A DNA stretch of 64,000 nucleotides from Cryphonectria parasitica EP155 (lineage: Eukaryota; Ascomycota; Sordariomycetes; Diaporthales; Cryphonectriaceae), in the NCBI RefSeq assembly GCF_011745365.1, contig NW_024468912.1, forward strand, positions 2,728,001 to 2,792,000, written 5' to 3'. Below, one piece after another: positions 20,106 to 32,239 of this stretch. The notes beneath the pieces are model-generated. The model saw only the letters and a list, made by a program, of their open reading frames with translations. It made no database searches and was not told the DNA's origin. Positions within the stretch are counted from its first letter, which is position 1. Each line of letters begins with the position of its first letter. The translations under genes and the position numbers were made by a program.

Positions 20106-21208
20106 TGGCCAGTATCGTCAACCTCAGCGCAGTGAATGAAAGTAGGCTCTAAGTTGCTAGTGAAGTTTATTATAAAAGAGGACTAAAACACCCCTTTCTA
20201 AGCTCCCATCTTCTCGTCCCACGTGTCGCGCGCCGCCGATCGCCATCGCCAAGATTCCTCCTTCCCGTGTCGCCCTCTGGTAAGGCTGGGGACGGTACTT
20301 TCCTCCCACCCTGTCCTTGTGCTTTTCTTGACCTTCTTTTGCCGTTGTTCTGTTTCTGGACAAAGACATTCTAAATTTCACAGACGATTGTGCATTTCAT
20401 AGTACTCAGAGCTTAAAATTTCCAACAAAATCCTCCTTCTCCTCCCGTTTACTTCCTACTTGGTCTATTTGTAAGAATAAGAAATTCCGAGGCTGTAGGT
20501 GTTGTTGTGTAAACATATCTGAACAATGCTTTAAACTATCATAGGCAGACCCTACCACCCAGTGAAGAAGCTTAAATTTAAAATTTGCCAGGTCAGGAGA
20601 GGGGGACAGGGCACTGTGAAGTGGGAAGGGTGGAGGGTCATTCTGTTCGGTACATGACCAAGTCAATCATCGATTTGGAGGGAGGACTATACATACCCCA
20701 TGTTTATATAACCCTTACTGCTTCTGATTAGGATAATATCGATAAACATGGTCCTCGACGCTTTTTCTAGCTTCTCATCCCAAACCATCTCACCTTGACA
20801 TTACGTTTGTGAACATAGCTCGGACAATGCCCTTGGACAAGATGCGGCAGTGAAGAAGCTCAGCTGGATGATCCATTTTTGAGGTGCGTACCAACTCGGT
20901 ATTGCCTTCAAACACATTCGGAACTAATGTCTCCGAGCCTTGAGCCCAGGATACAGGCAAGCTCTTGCCCTTCCCTTCTAGAGCAGGCCGCCAAGAGTAT
21001 TGATATTTCCGCGAGAACTCAATCGGTCATTTTAACGCTTGAGGTCTCCAACCTTGTCTAGGTTCGAAGGTATAGATTCGCAGTGAAAATCGATCTCGAC
21101 CATGCAGAAGTAGATGCCAAATGTGCAATGGTGTTGAGGTTTGAAGGAGCAGACTTTGACCAACAAAAAGAGTGATTGTGTGGACATTACGCCACCATCA
21201 ACACTCAG
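19568..21208. other. Intergenic region
   Basis: 1.6 kb between convergent genes, AT-richer than its surroundings. Holds a TA repeat (20071-20103) and two diverged direct copies of a 55-60 bp stretch (about 20509-20572 and 20809-20863) sharing the string AGTGAAGAAGCT. No supported gene. Confidence 0.5.
20071..20103. repeat. (TA)n microsatellite
   Basis: About sixteen TA units in the spacer. Confidence 0.95.
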
Positions 21209-22686
21209 TCAGCCATCGGTTGCCGATGGACCATGCCAGCCTTCCAGACTCGGATCGATGGGAGCTGCTGTTTGAAAGCACGTTTCCGCAGGGGAAGCAG
21301 GGGTGGCAACCTGGGGATCGATCAGGCCGTCCGGGGCAGCTTCAGCTTTGACGTCTGGGAAGAGGATCCGGAACATGCGTTTCCAGCGCTCGTTCTCGTC
21401 GCCCTGAGCACGAAGAAAAGATCAGTCAGTCAGTCAATCCAACAGTGTGGGTTCTTAGGGTCGTGGGTGGAAAATCATGGTGGTGGTGCCCGTATGATCT
21501 GTAACACGCACCCTGTCTCCTTTTCGTATTTTTTCTTTTGCCGCCTCGTCACACCCTTCTGAGTCTAGCCATTCGCTCAAGAGACACGGCTCAGGTAATC
21601 GCTGGTGGAGAACAAGGGACTCATCGTCTGCGAAAATCTGCATACAGCGATTGCATCTGAATTTAGGCTGCATGTGCTGCCGGAAGACGTGTTCCCTGAA
21701 ACGGAAGGACGGGTGGACCAAAGAGTATCAGCACCTGCACACAAGATAGCAGACAGCAGATGGAGAAAAGGCCAGAGGTGATTATTGGGAATATACGTAC
21801 TTGACATCACGTACACTATGCCAACTGCTCTGGCAGAACGGTGTGCTTATATACCTCTGCGGATTGTGCCTGTAGAAAGGACAGGCCAACCGTATAGTCG
21901 GGATTTGCTCCACCGATGACTTCTGCTGCTCCTGCTGCTGCTGAAGAGGAGGAAGGGGCAACTGTCGTGAACGTACGGATGGTGACGCACTCGCCTCTTC
22001 CTGCTGCTGCTGCTGCAACGCGCTCAGGTCCTGGCCTCCCTGCAACGGTGGCTGGGTCGGGGCCTGTACATCCTGGACCCGGGTGTCGGCTGGCTGCAGC
22101 TGTTGCTGTGCTTGCGCCTGCACTTGTGCCTGAGCCTCGGCCTCGGCCTCGTCCTGCAGGTCCGGCCTTGTAGTCTTATATCCCGGCCTTCTTGCCCTCG
22201 CATGGTTGGCTCTCGACAGTTGTCGGCTGATAGTCGAGACGGTAACGTGCAGGTCGAACTCCTTCTTTAAGAACTCCTGCACGTCCTTAAGATGAAGGTC
22301 GTTGTTCTCGGCGAGGAGCGCGATGATTCTCTGTGGAAGTGGTAAGCCCACTCTGTCTCTCTCTCTCTCCTTTTTCCTCTCGCGTATCAGCATCCCCCAA
22401 GTTCCCGTCTTCTTTAGAGAGGGGAAGGAGAAGAAGAAGAAGAAAAAAAGGAGAAAGGAATTCCCACCTCAAGATGCCACGGCCGCAACTTCTCCGCCCC
22501 CTTGAAATTTTTTTCTGGGCTTAAATGTCCTAATGTGCGCAGCTGTCTCCTTCGCCGGCTAACAGTCCGCTCGTCCACGTCGATGATCTTGGCGATGTCG
22601 CCGTTGGTGAGCTTGGGCGCCTGCAGGAGGTGCACCAGCACGTTTTTCTCCGCCTGGTCGAGGCGACGGGCGTTTGCTTTGGGCAT
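21209..22686 (-). CDS. Transposase-like helix-turn-helix protein with fungal C2H2-like module
   Basis: Four exons: 22686..22468, 22330..21801, 21695..21512, 21403..21209; 375 residues; all three introns (137, 105, 108 nt) have GT-AG ends and keep frame. Residues 1-70 form a helix-turn-helix (TNGDIAKIIDVDERTVSRRRRQL) and residues 74-115 a second one (LKDVQEFLKKEFDLHVTVSTISRQL), resembling the paired DNA-binding part of fungal Tc1/mariner-like transposases. A Gln/Ala/Pro-rich linker (124-212) follows. Then a fungal zinc-finger-like module: C223, C239, H252, H257 and C264, C267, H280, C287, ending with ERWKRMFRILFPDV (about 316-329), which usually closes this module. No catalytic DDE domain is present. 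Probably a nuclear DNA-binding protein; targets unknown. The last exon was found only by splice extension. Confidence 0.68.
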
Positions 22687-23623
22687 GGTTTTGCCTCCCC
22701 CCTTCTCTTTTATGCTGCAATATGAGGTTGTGTCGACCTATATGGAAAGATGAACGGTGGTGGAGAAGGAGGAGGGGGCGGAGGGTTGGTTCGTCGTTGT
22801 TGCAGATGGAGCTTCGGGTTGTTTGCGGGAAGGTTCGGTTGGCCCCACCTGCGAGTGATTGCAAATGGCGGGTTGTTGCTTTAAAAATTAATTGACAACA
22901 GCCTCGCGCTAGTAAGCCACTTAAAGCGCCCAAAGAAGTCTAGCCTGCTAACCGTCCGTGTAAAACACAGTACAAAAGACCGTATGTGTGTACAGTACTG
23001 ATAAATAACGGATATTTATTCGCAGCCTCCTCGTTCATAACTCGTTCGTCGCGGATTCGCCGAAGAAGTCAAAGGCTGTGTTTTGTTGTTTTGGTGGTAT
23101 CTAAACGGCGCTCATCAGAATCCGACAAGAGAAAAAAGGAAAGAAAGAAGACGAAAAACGAAAAGAAAGAAAAAAGAGTAATGATGATAATAATACATTG
23201 GCCTCCCAGTGCCTGCCACCCTTTTCTGTCTCATCCCCCCCCTTCCAGCCATCTTTATACACACGGCCTCGATCGCATTTTAAACAATCCAATCAACCGA
23301 CCAAGTTTGCGCCCAATCAAAGGGATTCATTCGCAAAGGGGTTTTCCGCCAGTCCTCACACTATATTTCCAAACCTGACAAGAAGCTTCTTAACACTTTC
23401 CCAACAAAAATTATCCTACACCCTCTCCCTTTATGTCCAAATCCACTACTATCCTGAAGGCCCTCTCTCCTCTGGCCCGTCGAGCCAAAGGGGCCCTGAG
23501 GATGATGGCAGAGTGCAGTATCAACAGAAGAGCCGTCTCTTTTTTTTTTTTTTTTTTTTAAAAGTAGTCGTCGTGTCAGGTCCACTCAGCGTGTGAAAGA
23601 GAAATAGCCAGATACGGCCCTCT
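22687..23623. other. Intergenic region
   Basis: Promoter side of the HTH/C2H2 gene and 3' side of the DOCK gene. A T20 run lies near 23541-23560. No gene seen. Confidence 0.5.
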
Positions 23624-26600
23624 TCACTCCTCATTCAAAGCTCCCATCATCGCAAGGCTCTTGGTCTTCTTCCCGCCCAGCTTCAGCAGGCTAAGCCTCC
23701 GCTTCACGCTGCCGAGCTTGGGCGTTCCCGTACCCCCAACGCTCTCTCGCTCCCTATCGATGGAGTTGACCAGCGTGCCCGAGAGCGCATTGGTATCGTA
23801 GCTTGCATGACTGCTTCCGCCAGAATCCGTCACCCAGTCGCTCGTATCTGTACCCGATCTAGACAGTGGGCCATGGGGTAGCGTGCCGTTGCTCGCGCTC
23901 GTCGACACGCCGTAGCCTCCTGGGCTCGGCCGCTGGTTCTCGTAGGATTGTGACGACGGGAAGACACTCTTTCTCCAGGATTCCTCTGTCGCGACAGGCG
24001 CGCTGTCGTCTTTGGTCGTCTCGGGGATGGGGTGCTGGACGCCGTTCGTGCTCATGTGCGCGGCGGATGTTGAAGGGTCCTTCTTACGTCCCCCAAGGAA
24101 GCTCAGCCGTGCACCACGGCTTTGGCGTAATGACACTGGTTGCACGGTGTTCACCTCGACTGCTCCGTTGCTTGCGGACATGACACTGGAGTGATGCTGA
24201 TGGTGCCTCGGTGTGGTTGGAGACACGACGGTCGGTGACAGCGGTGGATTAATAGGAAGTACCTGCGGCGGAGTGAATACTTCGATCTCAGGCGCAAAGG
24301 CTGCTTCAAAGTCTAGCACACACACACACACACACACACACACGACAACGTTAGTATATATCCCCGCCACCAAGAAGGAGATCGTTGAGACCTTGAACTG
24401 CGAGCCTAGCACTTACACTTCTGCAGATCCCAATGCGCCCTGACGAGGATTTGGTTCGAGCTCTTCGCGAACGTAGCAAGGCACCGTTTGATCATAATGG
24501 CGTGGTCGATCAGCGCCATCTTGATTGCACTCTCTTGGTAGTCCAGCTCGGGCGGTTGGTGCTCAACCAAGTCCTCATCGAGATCCTCCGCATCTTCACC
24601 ACCGTCTGATGAAGCTGGGTTCGTGCTGGTAGGGAGCAGTTGACGATACACAATGACGCTGTTCTCTGACTCGGGATTGACGCTGATGCTGATGGCGTCC
24701 ACCAGCAGCTGGGCGACTTCGTCACTCTTGTCTCCGTCCACGACCTTCTTCTCCACCGCGGTCATCTCCTGCGTCTTGCGCACGATGCGCTCCAGCGCCG
24801 CCTCCTTGGGTCCGAGGTGCACCTCCTCCGTGCTTACAATCTCGCTGCGGCGCAGGATCGTAGGGAACGCTTCCACTGTGGTGTACACGGTCTTCTCGGC
24901 ATAATGGTCTTGGGGAGGGCCGCTTGTATGTCTCTTGGTCGAGACGGAGAACTTCTGTGGGTGCGCAGACATGATGTAGTCCCTGGTGATCTGCGGGACC
25001 CGGGCCCGCTGGAAGACTTGGTGTGTCAGGTCGCGGTGGGGGCTGACCGAGGAGATGACGAGGAACTGCCCCTCGATGTCGTCGATGTGATCGCTGGTCA
25101 TGATCTGGGCCGACGGGAATTGTTCCTGGATGCGGTCTGTGAACCCGGATGCCCGTTCGTTCGGCCAGCCTTCGTAGATGAACTCCTTGTCCCTCAGGCT
25201 GGCCGGGAACCCGAGGCCCTTGAAGACGACCCTATAAAACTTGGGCACCAGCTTCTCGCTCTTGGCAATCGTCTCGTAGATGGTCGCGACCGCGCGCTGG
25301 GTTCTGGCCAGCTTCGCAAAGTCGAACACATTCGACTCGTACTGCACCTCGAGCTCCTTGTACGCAGCGAGAGCACTACTCCACGCCTCGCCGTCCTCAA
25401 AGTACTTGATCATGTCAAAGTAGATGCGCTCTTTCCGTTCAAAATGGGATTGAGGAGGATACGCCGGGTCTACTAGTGCAGGTGTCGTCCGGACAGGATC
25501 CCAGTCGTAGAGGTCAGCATGCAGACGCAGGGCCAGGCCGGCTTCGGTGTGGTTTCTCGCGCTGGCCTGCAGATCAGCGAGCTGATGCACATAGCGCACA
25601 AAGATTTCCTCCTTCTGCATGTCGCGCAGGAACTCCATCAGCCGCAAGCGGTTGATGAGGTTGGAGGCCTCGCCCGAGCCGTCTCCGCCGTGCACCGCAA
25701 CAAGCAGGTCCAAAAACTCGACGACGGTCGCCATCAGATCTCGGATGGCAGTGTACAGAGGCTCGTCCTCCAGGTCGGCCAGCGGCTCGAAGCGTTCCAG
25801 CAGCTCACCAACAAAGAGCTTCTGGAGGATGCTCTCGGTGAGCGGCTTCGACTTGAAATAGGCGTCAAGGCTATCAATGATCTCCGTCTGTATGATCGAG
25901 AGGTCCTCGCTGAGCGTCCACTCGCTCACGACCATGGTCTGCAGGACCTCGACTGCCATCTTCCGCAGGCCTTCGTGCACGCTCAGGCAGAGCTCCACGA
26001 TCGGACCAACAAGGGTCGGCACGTACTGGACCTGGTAGCCGCCCATCCTGGTCAGGCCGTAGCGCTGCCTCTCGTCGGGACTTGTGTCCCAGCCGATGGC
26101 CTCCCACGTCCTTCTCAGCAGCTCGGCGCCATGCTCGCGAACATCTCCAGCAATCTTCCAGACGGCTCGCCTTTTTTGTTCTGGGAACGTCTCGAGCGCA
26201 AGGGACGGGCTGCCCACCAGCTTCAGTAGCGTCGTGAAGAAGGCCTTCCAGAGATCCGTGTTGAATCCGTCGGCCTCGTCGGGCTGCGGCAGGAAACTTT
26301 CGAGCATAATGCCCGACAGGTACTGCAAGGTCCGCATGGTGGACTTGTGGTGGTAGATGTGCACGCTGAGCCACTCGGGCGGGAAAGCCTCGCCCTGCAG
26401 GATGCTCATGTGCACGAGGAGGATATTCTCGAGCACCATGCTCAGGTCGTCGTCGGTGAGTTCCAGCTGCATGCCGCTGGGCGAGTTGGCGAGGGCAGAG
26501 AGGACGGCGGACAGCTCAACAAGTGCTTCCTCGACCACCATCTTCTCCGGGGTCGGCTTGGAGGGAAAGGGGTAGGACGTGGGAAACAGGAGAGACAGTG

Positions 26601-29600
26601 TGGTTTTGGGGGCCTGAGGTTTTGTCTGGATGCAGAGGTAGGAGTCGATGATCTTGGGGATATAGTCAGGTATCTCGGGCCCGAGGTGGTCAACCTGGCT
26701 GGCCAGGATCGAACAGCACAGGCGGACCTGGTCCTTCCAGAGGTCTGTCACATCTTCTGTGTGGCCCCAGTGTGGCGCGATCCACCTGACGGTATTAGCA
26801 CTCAGCGCGGATCTCTGCTCTGGGTGGGAGAAGATGTCGAGTCTGGCGTAGTTGATGATGAGGATGAGCTTGAACAGGACGAGCTTGCCCTTGACAAGCG
26901 AGCATGAGTCCATAAAATCGATGGCTATGTGCAGGATCTCCTCGGCCGTCAGGAGCCCGGCGAGCTCAGGGAGCCAGGTATGGAAGTGCTGGACGGCCAA
27001 CGTCTGGCTGCCGACCAATACCGGCGCAGTGCTGCGCATCATCGAGTCAAGGGCCTTGAAGATGCTCCGCAAGTGCCGCGTGAAACCTGGATCAGTTCTC
27101 GTAATACCGATTCCGGCTTCTTTGGCCTTTTGTTGGTCACGGCCGTGGGTGATGAACTTGAGAATGTGTCGGGTGACCTTGAACGTAGCTCTGAGCTTCC
27201 TCGACGTCTCGGGCTCGGTGGGCTTCTGCAGGAGCCGCGTGAAGGACCTGACCAGACAGGGCGTGGCAAAGGGGTAGTTGAACCTGCTCTCGGCATACTG
27301 GTCCACCAGCGGTGCGACGTTGAAACGCCTGTCGTGGGTGATGTCCAGCACTCGGACCAGAGCCGTGAAGGCCAAGTCCTCGTATTCATCATTACCAGAC
27401 CACTCGACGAGGATGCTGAAGAGTGCATCCAAGACGTCGTTGAGCAGCTTCACAATCTCAATCTCATCCACAAAGATGAATTCCTGGAGCAGACTTGGTA
27501 TCTCCTCTCGGGGTCGGTCCCTCCATTTCAGCAGGGCCAGGATGACGCGGTCCTGGGAGTACCTCGTGCTGCAGAGATAGGTTTCGAGTCGCAGGATCGC
27601 TATTGGGCCAGTGACCTCGGCCGAGTGACCCTTTGCGCCCCAGGGCAGGGTGAGATATCCTCCTTTGCCCGCTGGACCGGCCTGTGCCGACACCGTGAAC
27701 TCGTCGAGCTTGTACAGCAGCAGTCCGTGCATCCCGTCTCGGACGAAAGCCTGCTGGTCCCACAGGGGAAGATATGCCATCGCAAACGGCGCGTTGGGCA
27801 TGTTGGCCAGGTACATAACCACGTGAGCACTCGAGACATCTTGGTCGTCCAGGTTGAGGCGCAGGGTCTGTCTCCACGGCGCATTGGCCTCCACTGCAAT
27901 TGAGTGCCAGGTATCGAGGCCGTCGGAATTCGCAGACGGAAAAATACAGCCTTCGATCAGTTCACCAGATGGTTTTCGCACCTCCACCGTGACCTGAAGA
28001 TTGTTCCCTGGCCAGCTTGTGAGCATGGACGTCGCGCTGCCGCCATATCTCGACAGAAGCGTCTGCTTAGACAATGCAGCCCCGTCGAGCGTAATGTAAA
28101 TGTCGGACCTTGGCTTTGTCGGCGCCCCTGAGAACCCCATCTTCCTCGTCTTGGAGATGCCTGACAGCAAGGTCGGCGTGGCCTTGACGAGCACGTCAGA
28201 GTCCGGGTGATCGAAGGCCTTGAGGCGCACCTGCAGTCGTTCTGCCGTCCTCGACCTTTCGTATTGCCCAGAGCTGCTGTCCAGCAAATCTCGGAGGACT
28301 GGATCCCAGTCGCCGCCATCTTCCTTCTCCGACGTCCACCTCAGCGACGGCGACCAGATGTTGACGACCTGCTCGACCTCTTCGTCTTGCTTCATGATGG
28401 CGTTCAACTTCAGACACCCGACCCCAGCGAGTCGATCTGCCATGGTAGTCCCAGAGCCGTCGCTCGAGGTCTGGGAGGTTTTTGAATGCGCAGTCCCTGG
28501 TGGCCGCGAGCCATCCCTGCTCTCGCCTGTCGCACTGGAAGAGGGCCTCTCGTCTGCGGCCTCGTCGAGCTTGGCCATGGCAGAGCCTCGCGCCGCCGCG
28601 GTTCTCGAGCTCTTACTTCCCCACATCAGACTCCGACGCATAGACTTGTTCCCACTCGACAGTGGCGGCCGCGCCGCGCCGGTGGCATGATATGGCGCAG
28701 TTTCCCGGGACACAGAGCCAGACCTCGATCGCGGCTTTCCTGAGACAAGCTGCTCGGCTGTATAGACCTTGACGACCAGATAGATCTCGGAATCGGCCGA
28801 GGGAACATTTCCTGTGTCCTGGGGCGACAGATCCGTAAAGAGGGTCCGCATGGGCGCGTGGGCGTTCTTGCCCAGGGCGCTCATGGCCCCGTCGGACGGC
28901 ACGTCGATGCTGTAGCACTCTGACAGCTGGACGAGCGACCCGGAGAGTGGTTTCCTCACGAGGTACAGGACAAGGGTGGTCGAGCCGCTGACGATGCCGG
29001 CGAAGCTTCGGATGTCGACGAGGAGATGATGCAGGGAGGTGAGCTCGACGATGGGACGGGGAGGCTCGTCCAGCAAACTCATGACGGACTGCAGCTTGGT
29101 GACCTCGACCACGGAGTCGTCGCCGGTCAGGACACGGCCGCGCTCATTGGGGTCGCGCACGATAACCTCGCCGCCGCAGAGCTTGTTCATGCGGACCAGG
29201 TCCCAGACAGTCCTCTCGCGCAGATGTGTGTACTCCCAGGCAGTGAGGACGTTGTGTAGGAACTGCTGCCTCGCAAAGTAGAGGGCGGTGACGAGCTGGG
29301 ACAGGCCGTCGAGCCTGGGATACTGGCGCGACAGGAGGAGCTCGTGCAGGTTGGTGGAGTGCCACTCGCGCAGGCAGGAGGCGATCTCGTCGATAAGAGG
29401 CTCGGAGGCGGACGTGGGCGTCTCGTCGCCGATCTTGAGCATCGGCACGGGAGCCTGAGGCCGGGGGGCGTCGGGATCCCGTGTGACCGGGACGGAGAGC
29501 TTCCCATTTGTGCCGAGGGGCACGTCCTTTGTCCATTTTCTCGACCTGCCGCCGGCGGCGGCGTCGCTGCCCTTCTTGCGCACATCGTCGGCCAGGCCAC

Positions 29601-29937
29601 CCTTGGCAGAGTCGGCCCCTTGCTCGTCGTCGACCTCCTCGTCGTCGCGGTTCTCGACATCGTCGGGCTCGCCTAGGACTTCACGTATCTCGACACAGCT
29701 GCGCGGGAAGATGCCATTATATATGCGGGCCTCGAGGGTCTGGCCCTTGACGGAGGTCAGGCCGGCAAGCAGAGAGGGCTGTGCGACCAGGTATCCACGG
29801 AGCCAATTGCCATCTGTGGTCTCCTCTATGATGTATAACTCGTCGCCGATTTCGAGGGGGAGATCTCGAGGCTCCTGGGGCGCGAATGGATAGGTCGCTA
29901 TAGCGAAGGCGATTCGAGGCAGAGGTTGCCAGGGCAT
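23624..29937 (-). CDS. dck1: DOCK-family Rho/Rac guanine nucleotide exchange factor (Dck1-like)
   Basis: Two exons: 29937..24417 and 24312..23624, 2069 residues. DOCK proteins act with ELMO partners to load GTP on Rac/Rho GTPases at membranes and control actin and polarity. Domains: N-terminal SH3 (about 8-75; ATYPFAPQEPRDLPLEIGDE), DOCK N-terminal region, C2-like DHR-1 (about 605-800, including SDIYITLDGAALSK), a long helical middle, and DHR-2 (about 1420-1880) with ERIYFDMIKYFEDGEAWSSALAAYKELE and FKGLGFPASLRDKEFIYEGWPNE. The 104-nt intron (24313..24416, GTAAGT...CTAG) joins DLQK to YFEAAFAPEIEV and contains a TG microsatellite just before its acceptor. The last ~210 residues are Ser-rich with a basic end (VKRRLSLLKLGGKKTKS), a likely membrane or phosphorylation region. 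Confidence 0.92.
24317..24343. repeat. (CA)n microsatellite inside the DOCK-gene intron
   Basis: On the coding (minus) strand it reads TG repeats followed by CTAG, the acceptor. Length changes here would alter the distance from branch point to acceptor. Confidence 0.95.
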
Positions 29938-31649
29938 CTTGGGGGAGGCGACATGAAGCTACCAACCGGCCCCTCCCAAAGTCCCAAGTCCAAGTCGAGA
30001 CAGCAGATTAGGTTTGATCGAGGCTCTTGTTGCAAGGTGTGGCTTGCGACGAGGAGGAGGAGGGGTGGCAGCGGACAGCCAGTGAGGAGGCGGCTTCGAG
30101 GGGTTGACACGATTTGCTCGACGACAGTGTTGGTGGAGGGAGGAAGAGGAGGGTTCCGCTCGTGTGTATGTACAAGAGAGACACGTAGGTCGTTGGATCG
30201 TGAAGAGCAAAGACGTCGGATGCGGTGTCAAGTCAGTTCTGCAGCAGTGGGTGGAGCCTCTTCTCTGCGGTCTGGGGCATCTGGCGAAGCTTGTGCCGAT
30301 TGTTGCTGCAGCCGATCACAGGCCAAGGCAAACCCCAAAAGACGCTACTGTACACACAGACCCAAAAGGGGAGGGGGTTTCTTGAGAGAAGAGGGAACAA
30401 AATAAAACCGAAGAAAAAAAAAGGGTCTGGCACCAGAGCAAGAGTCGAGAGTGAAGACAATCGTTCCTCAGATTGTGTTCAGATGATGTCGACGCAGAGA
30501 AATTTCACGACTAGAGAGCATGGCAGGACAGGGCCAGCACGTGTCGATCGTGGGGTCTGGGAAAGAAAGGGAAGAGGAAAAGTAAAAAAAAAAAAAAAGG
30601 GGGGGGGTTCGCTCAACCGGAGAAAGGCGTGTGCATCTATCTCCTCGGTACGCTGTCAAAAAGGTGAAGCCAAGATGCTCTGCTATGACAGAGTCGAGTT
30701 GCAAATTGCAATTGGAGTTTGCAGGCTTCAACTCCCGTCAAGTGTTGAGATGTCTCTCATGTCGTGAAGTTGTCAGTCAGGCCAATTTTCGCTGCCTCAG
30801 GAGACAAGGTAATATCTTGGTATCCTTCCCAGCAGGGCCCAGGCCTCTAAGAGCTGAGAAGGGTGAGAGAACATGTGCTGCATCTGCAGTTCCAGGGGTT
30901 GGTGAGTGAGTGTGTGTGTTCTCTGTAAGTGGTAGTGGATTTTGGATGTGGGACACGGTTGGAAGCTAGGTTCCCATTGGGAACAGTGATAATACTGCTC
31001 AACAGATTAATTTTCCGAGACTGGAAGTGGGTTGGAGAAGAGGCACATTTGACAAAGTTTGATAACAACCTGCGCTACGGTTTTCATCGCGTGTGTCCTG
31101 CTCATTACTACGCAGTACGTACCTGCAGTTAGTACTTGTGGCAGGGTAGATACGGTAATGTGTACTTACTTAATTACTTGGCACACTGCGATGGAGACCC
31201 CTGCACATCATTCAACAGTTGATGGCAGGCTAAACCCCCTTGGGGCCTCTGGAACAGCCTACCCCCCTGTCTGTGCCTGATGAGCACTCATACTGAACGG
31301 AGTCCTGAGGTGTGCCACTGTAACTGTAGGGGGTGGCAGGAAAGGGATTTTATTCCAAAACTTCCCCTCCTCCCAACACAGTAAAAAGCACACACATCAG
31401 ATGAAGACTTGGAGAGAGATATGCACATGTGCTCACAGTCAGTCAATTGTGACCTTTCAATGGTACATGGCGAGGAAAATCAAGGAATAAGGAGGAGATA
31501 CAAGAAAAACTGGGACCAGGAGATCAAAGGCTACTGCAGGTACAGCCCCCAGTGATGCGCCGAATCGCGCATACCAAAGTACCCAACCCGCCACGACAAT
31601 ATGGTCAAGTAATGGCTGTAGACCAAACCTTGCAGTAAAATACACATGT

Positions 31650-31696
<47 letters not shown>

Positions 31697-32239
31697 ACTG
31701 TCTGCTCTCACCTACATTCATTCACTCAGGCAGGCAGGCGTCAACGTTGGAAAAAGGCACAGCCGATCGTGTAATTAAATTCCACAGCCTTGCATCCGGC
31801 CCACTCTTGGAAAATCCTCACCATTAGCCACGGACGTGACGCGAAATGAGATCTCCTCCAATGTCCATCATCCTCTAGATTTCCTTCCACAGGTACGACT
31901 ACGAGACTTGCACCCTATCTTTGAAGGATGAGGTGAGGACAGTCGAGATCGAGGGAGTAGAAATGGAGAATGCAAATGTATGATCGAAACAAATTTGTGA
32001 CAAAACTCACGACGCATCTCAATACCATATCACCTGAACACGAAATGTCCGACCTAAATTTGGACTTGCCTCACTGTTTCACTCTGGATTATTCTCAATA
32101 CTACAACTACAACAACAACAACAACAACATGTTCCCAAAATTGCCGACCCCACAACCGCCACCACGGCACTCTACAAGACCCGTGCGCGGTCTGCCTGAG
32201 CCCCAGACTCGTCACAGGGCGAGAGAGCTGGCAATCTCC
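29938..32239. other. Intergenic region
   Basis: 2.3 kb. The first several hundred bp are the promoter and leader of the DOCK gene. An A15G9 composite tract lies at about 30584-30607 and a CT repeat at 31651-31694. A (AAC)n patch lies near 32108-32130. Open frames are short and unconvincing. Confidence 0.55.
31651..31694. repeat. (CT)n microsatellite
   Basis: About 22 CT units, in the spacer downstream of the GH79 gene. Confidence 0.95.

Noticed and set aside
26929..27903. Long plus-strand frames opposite the DOCK gene
   Set aside because: Antisense shadows; the DOCK protein is continuous across this stretch.
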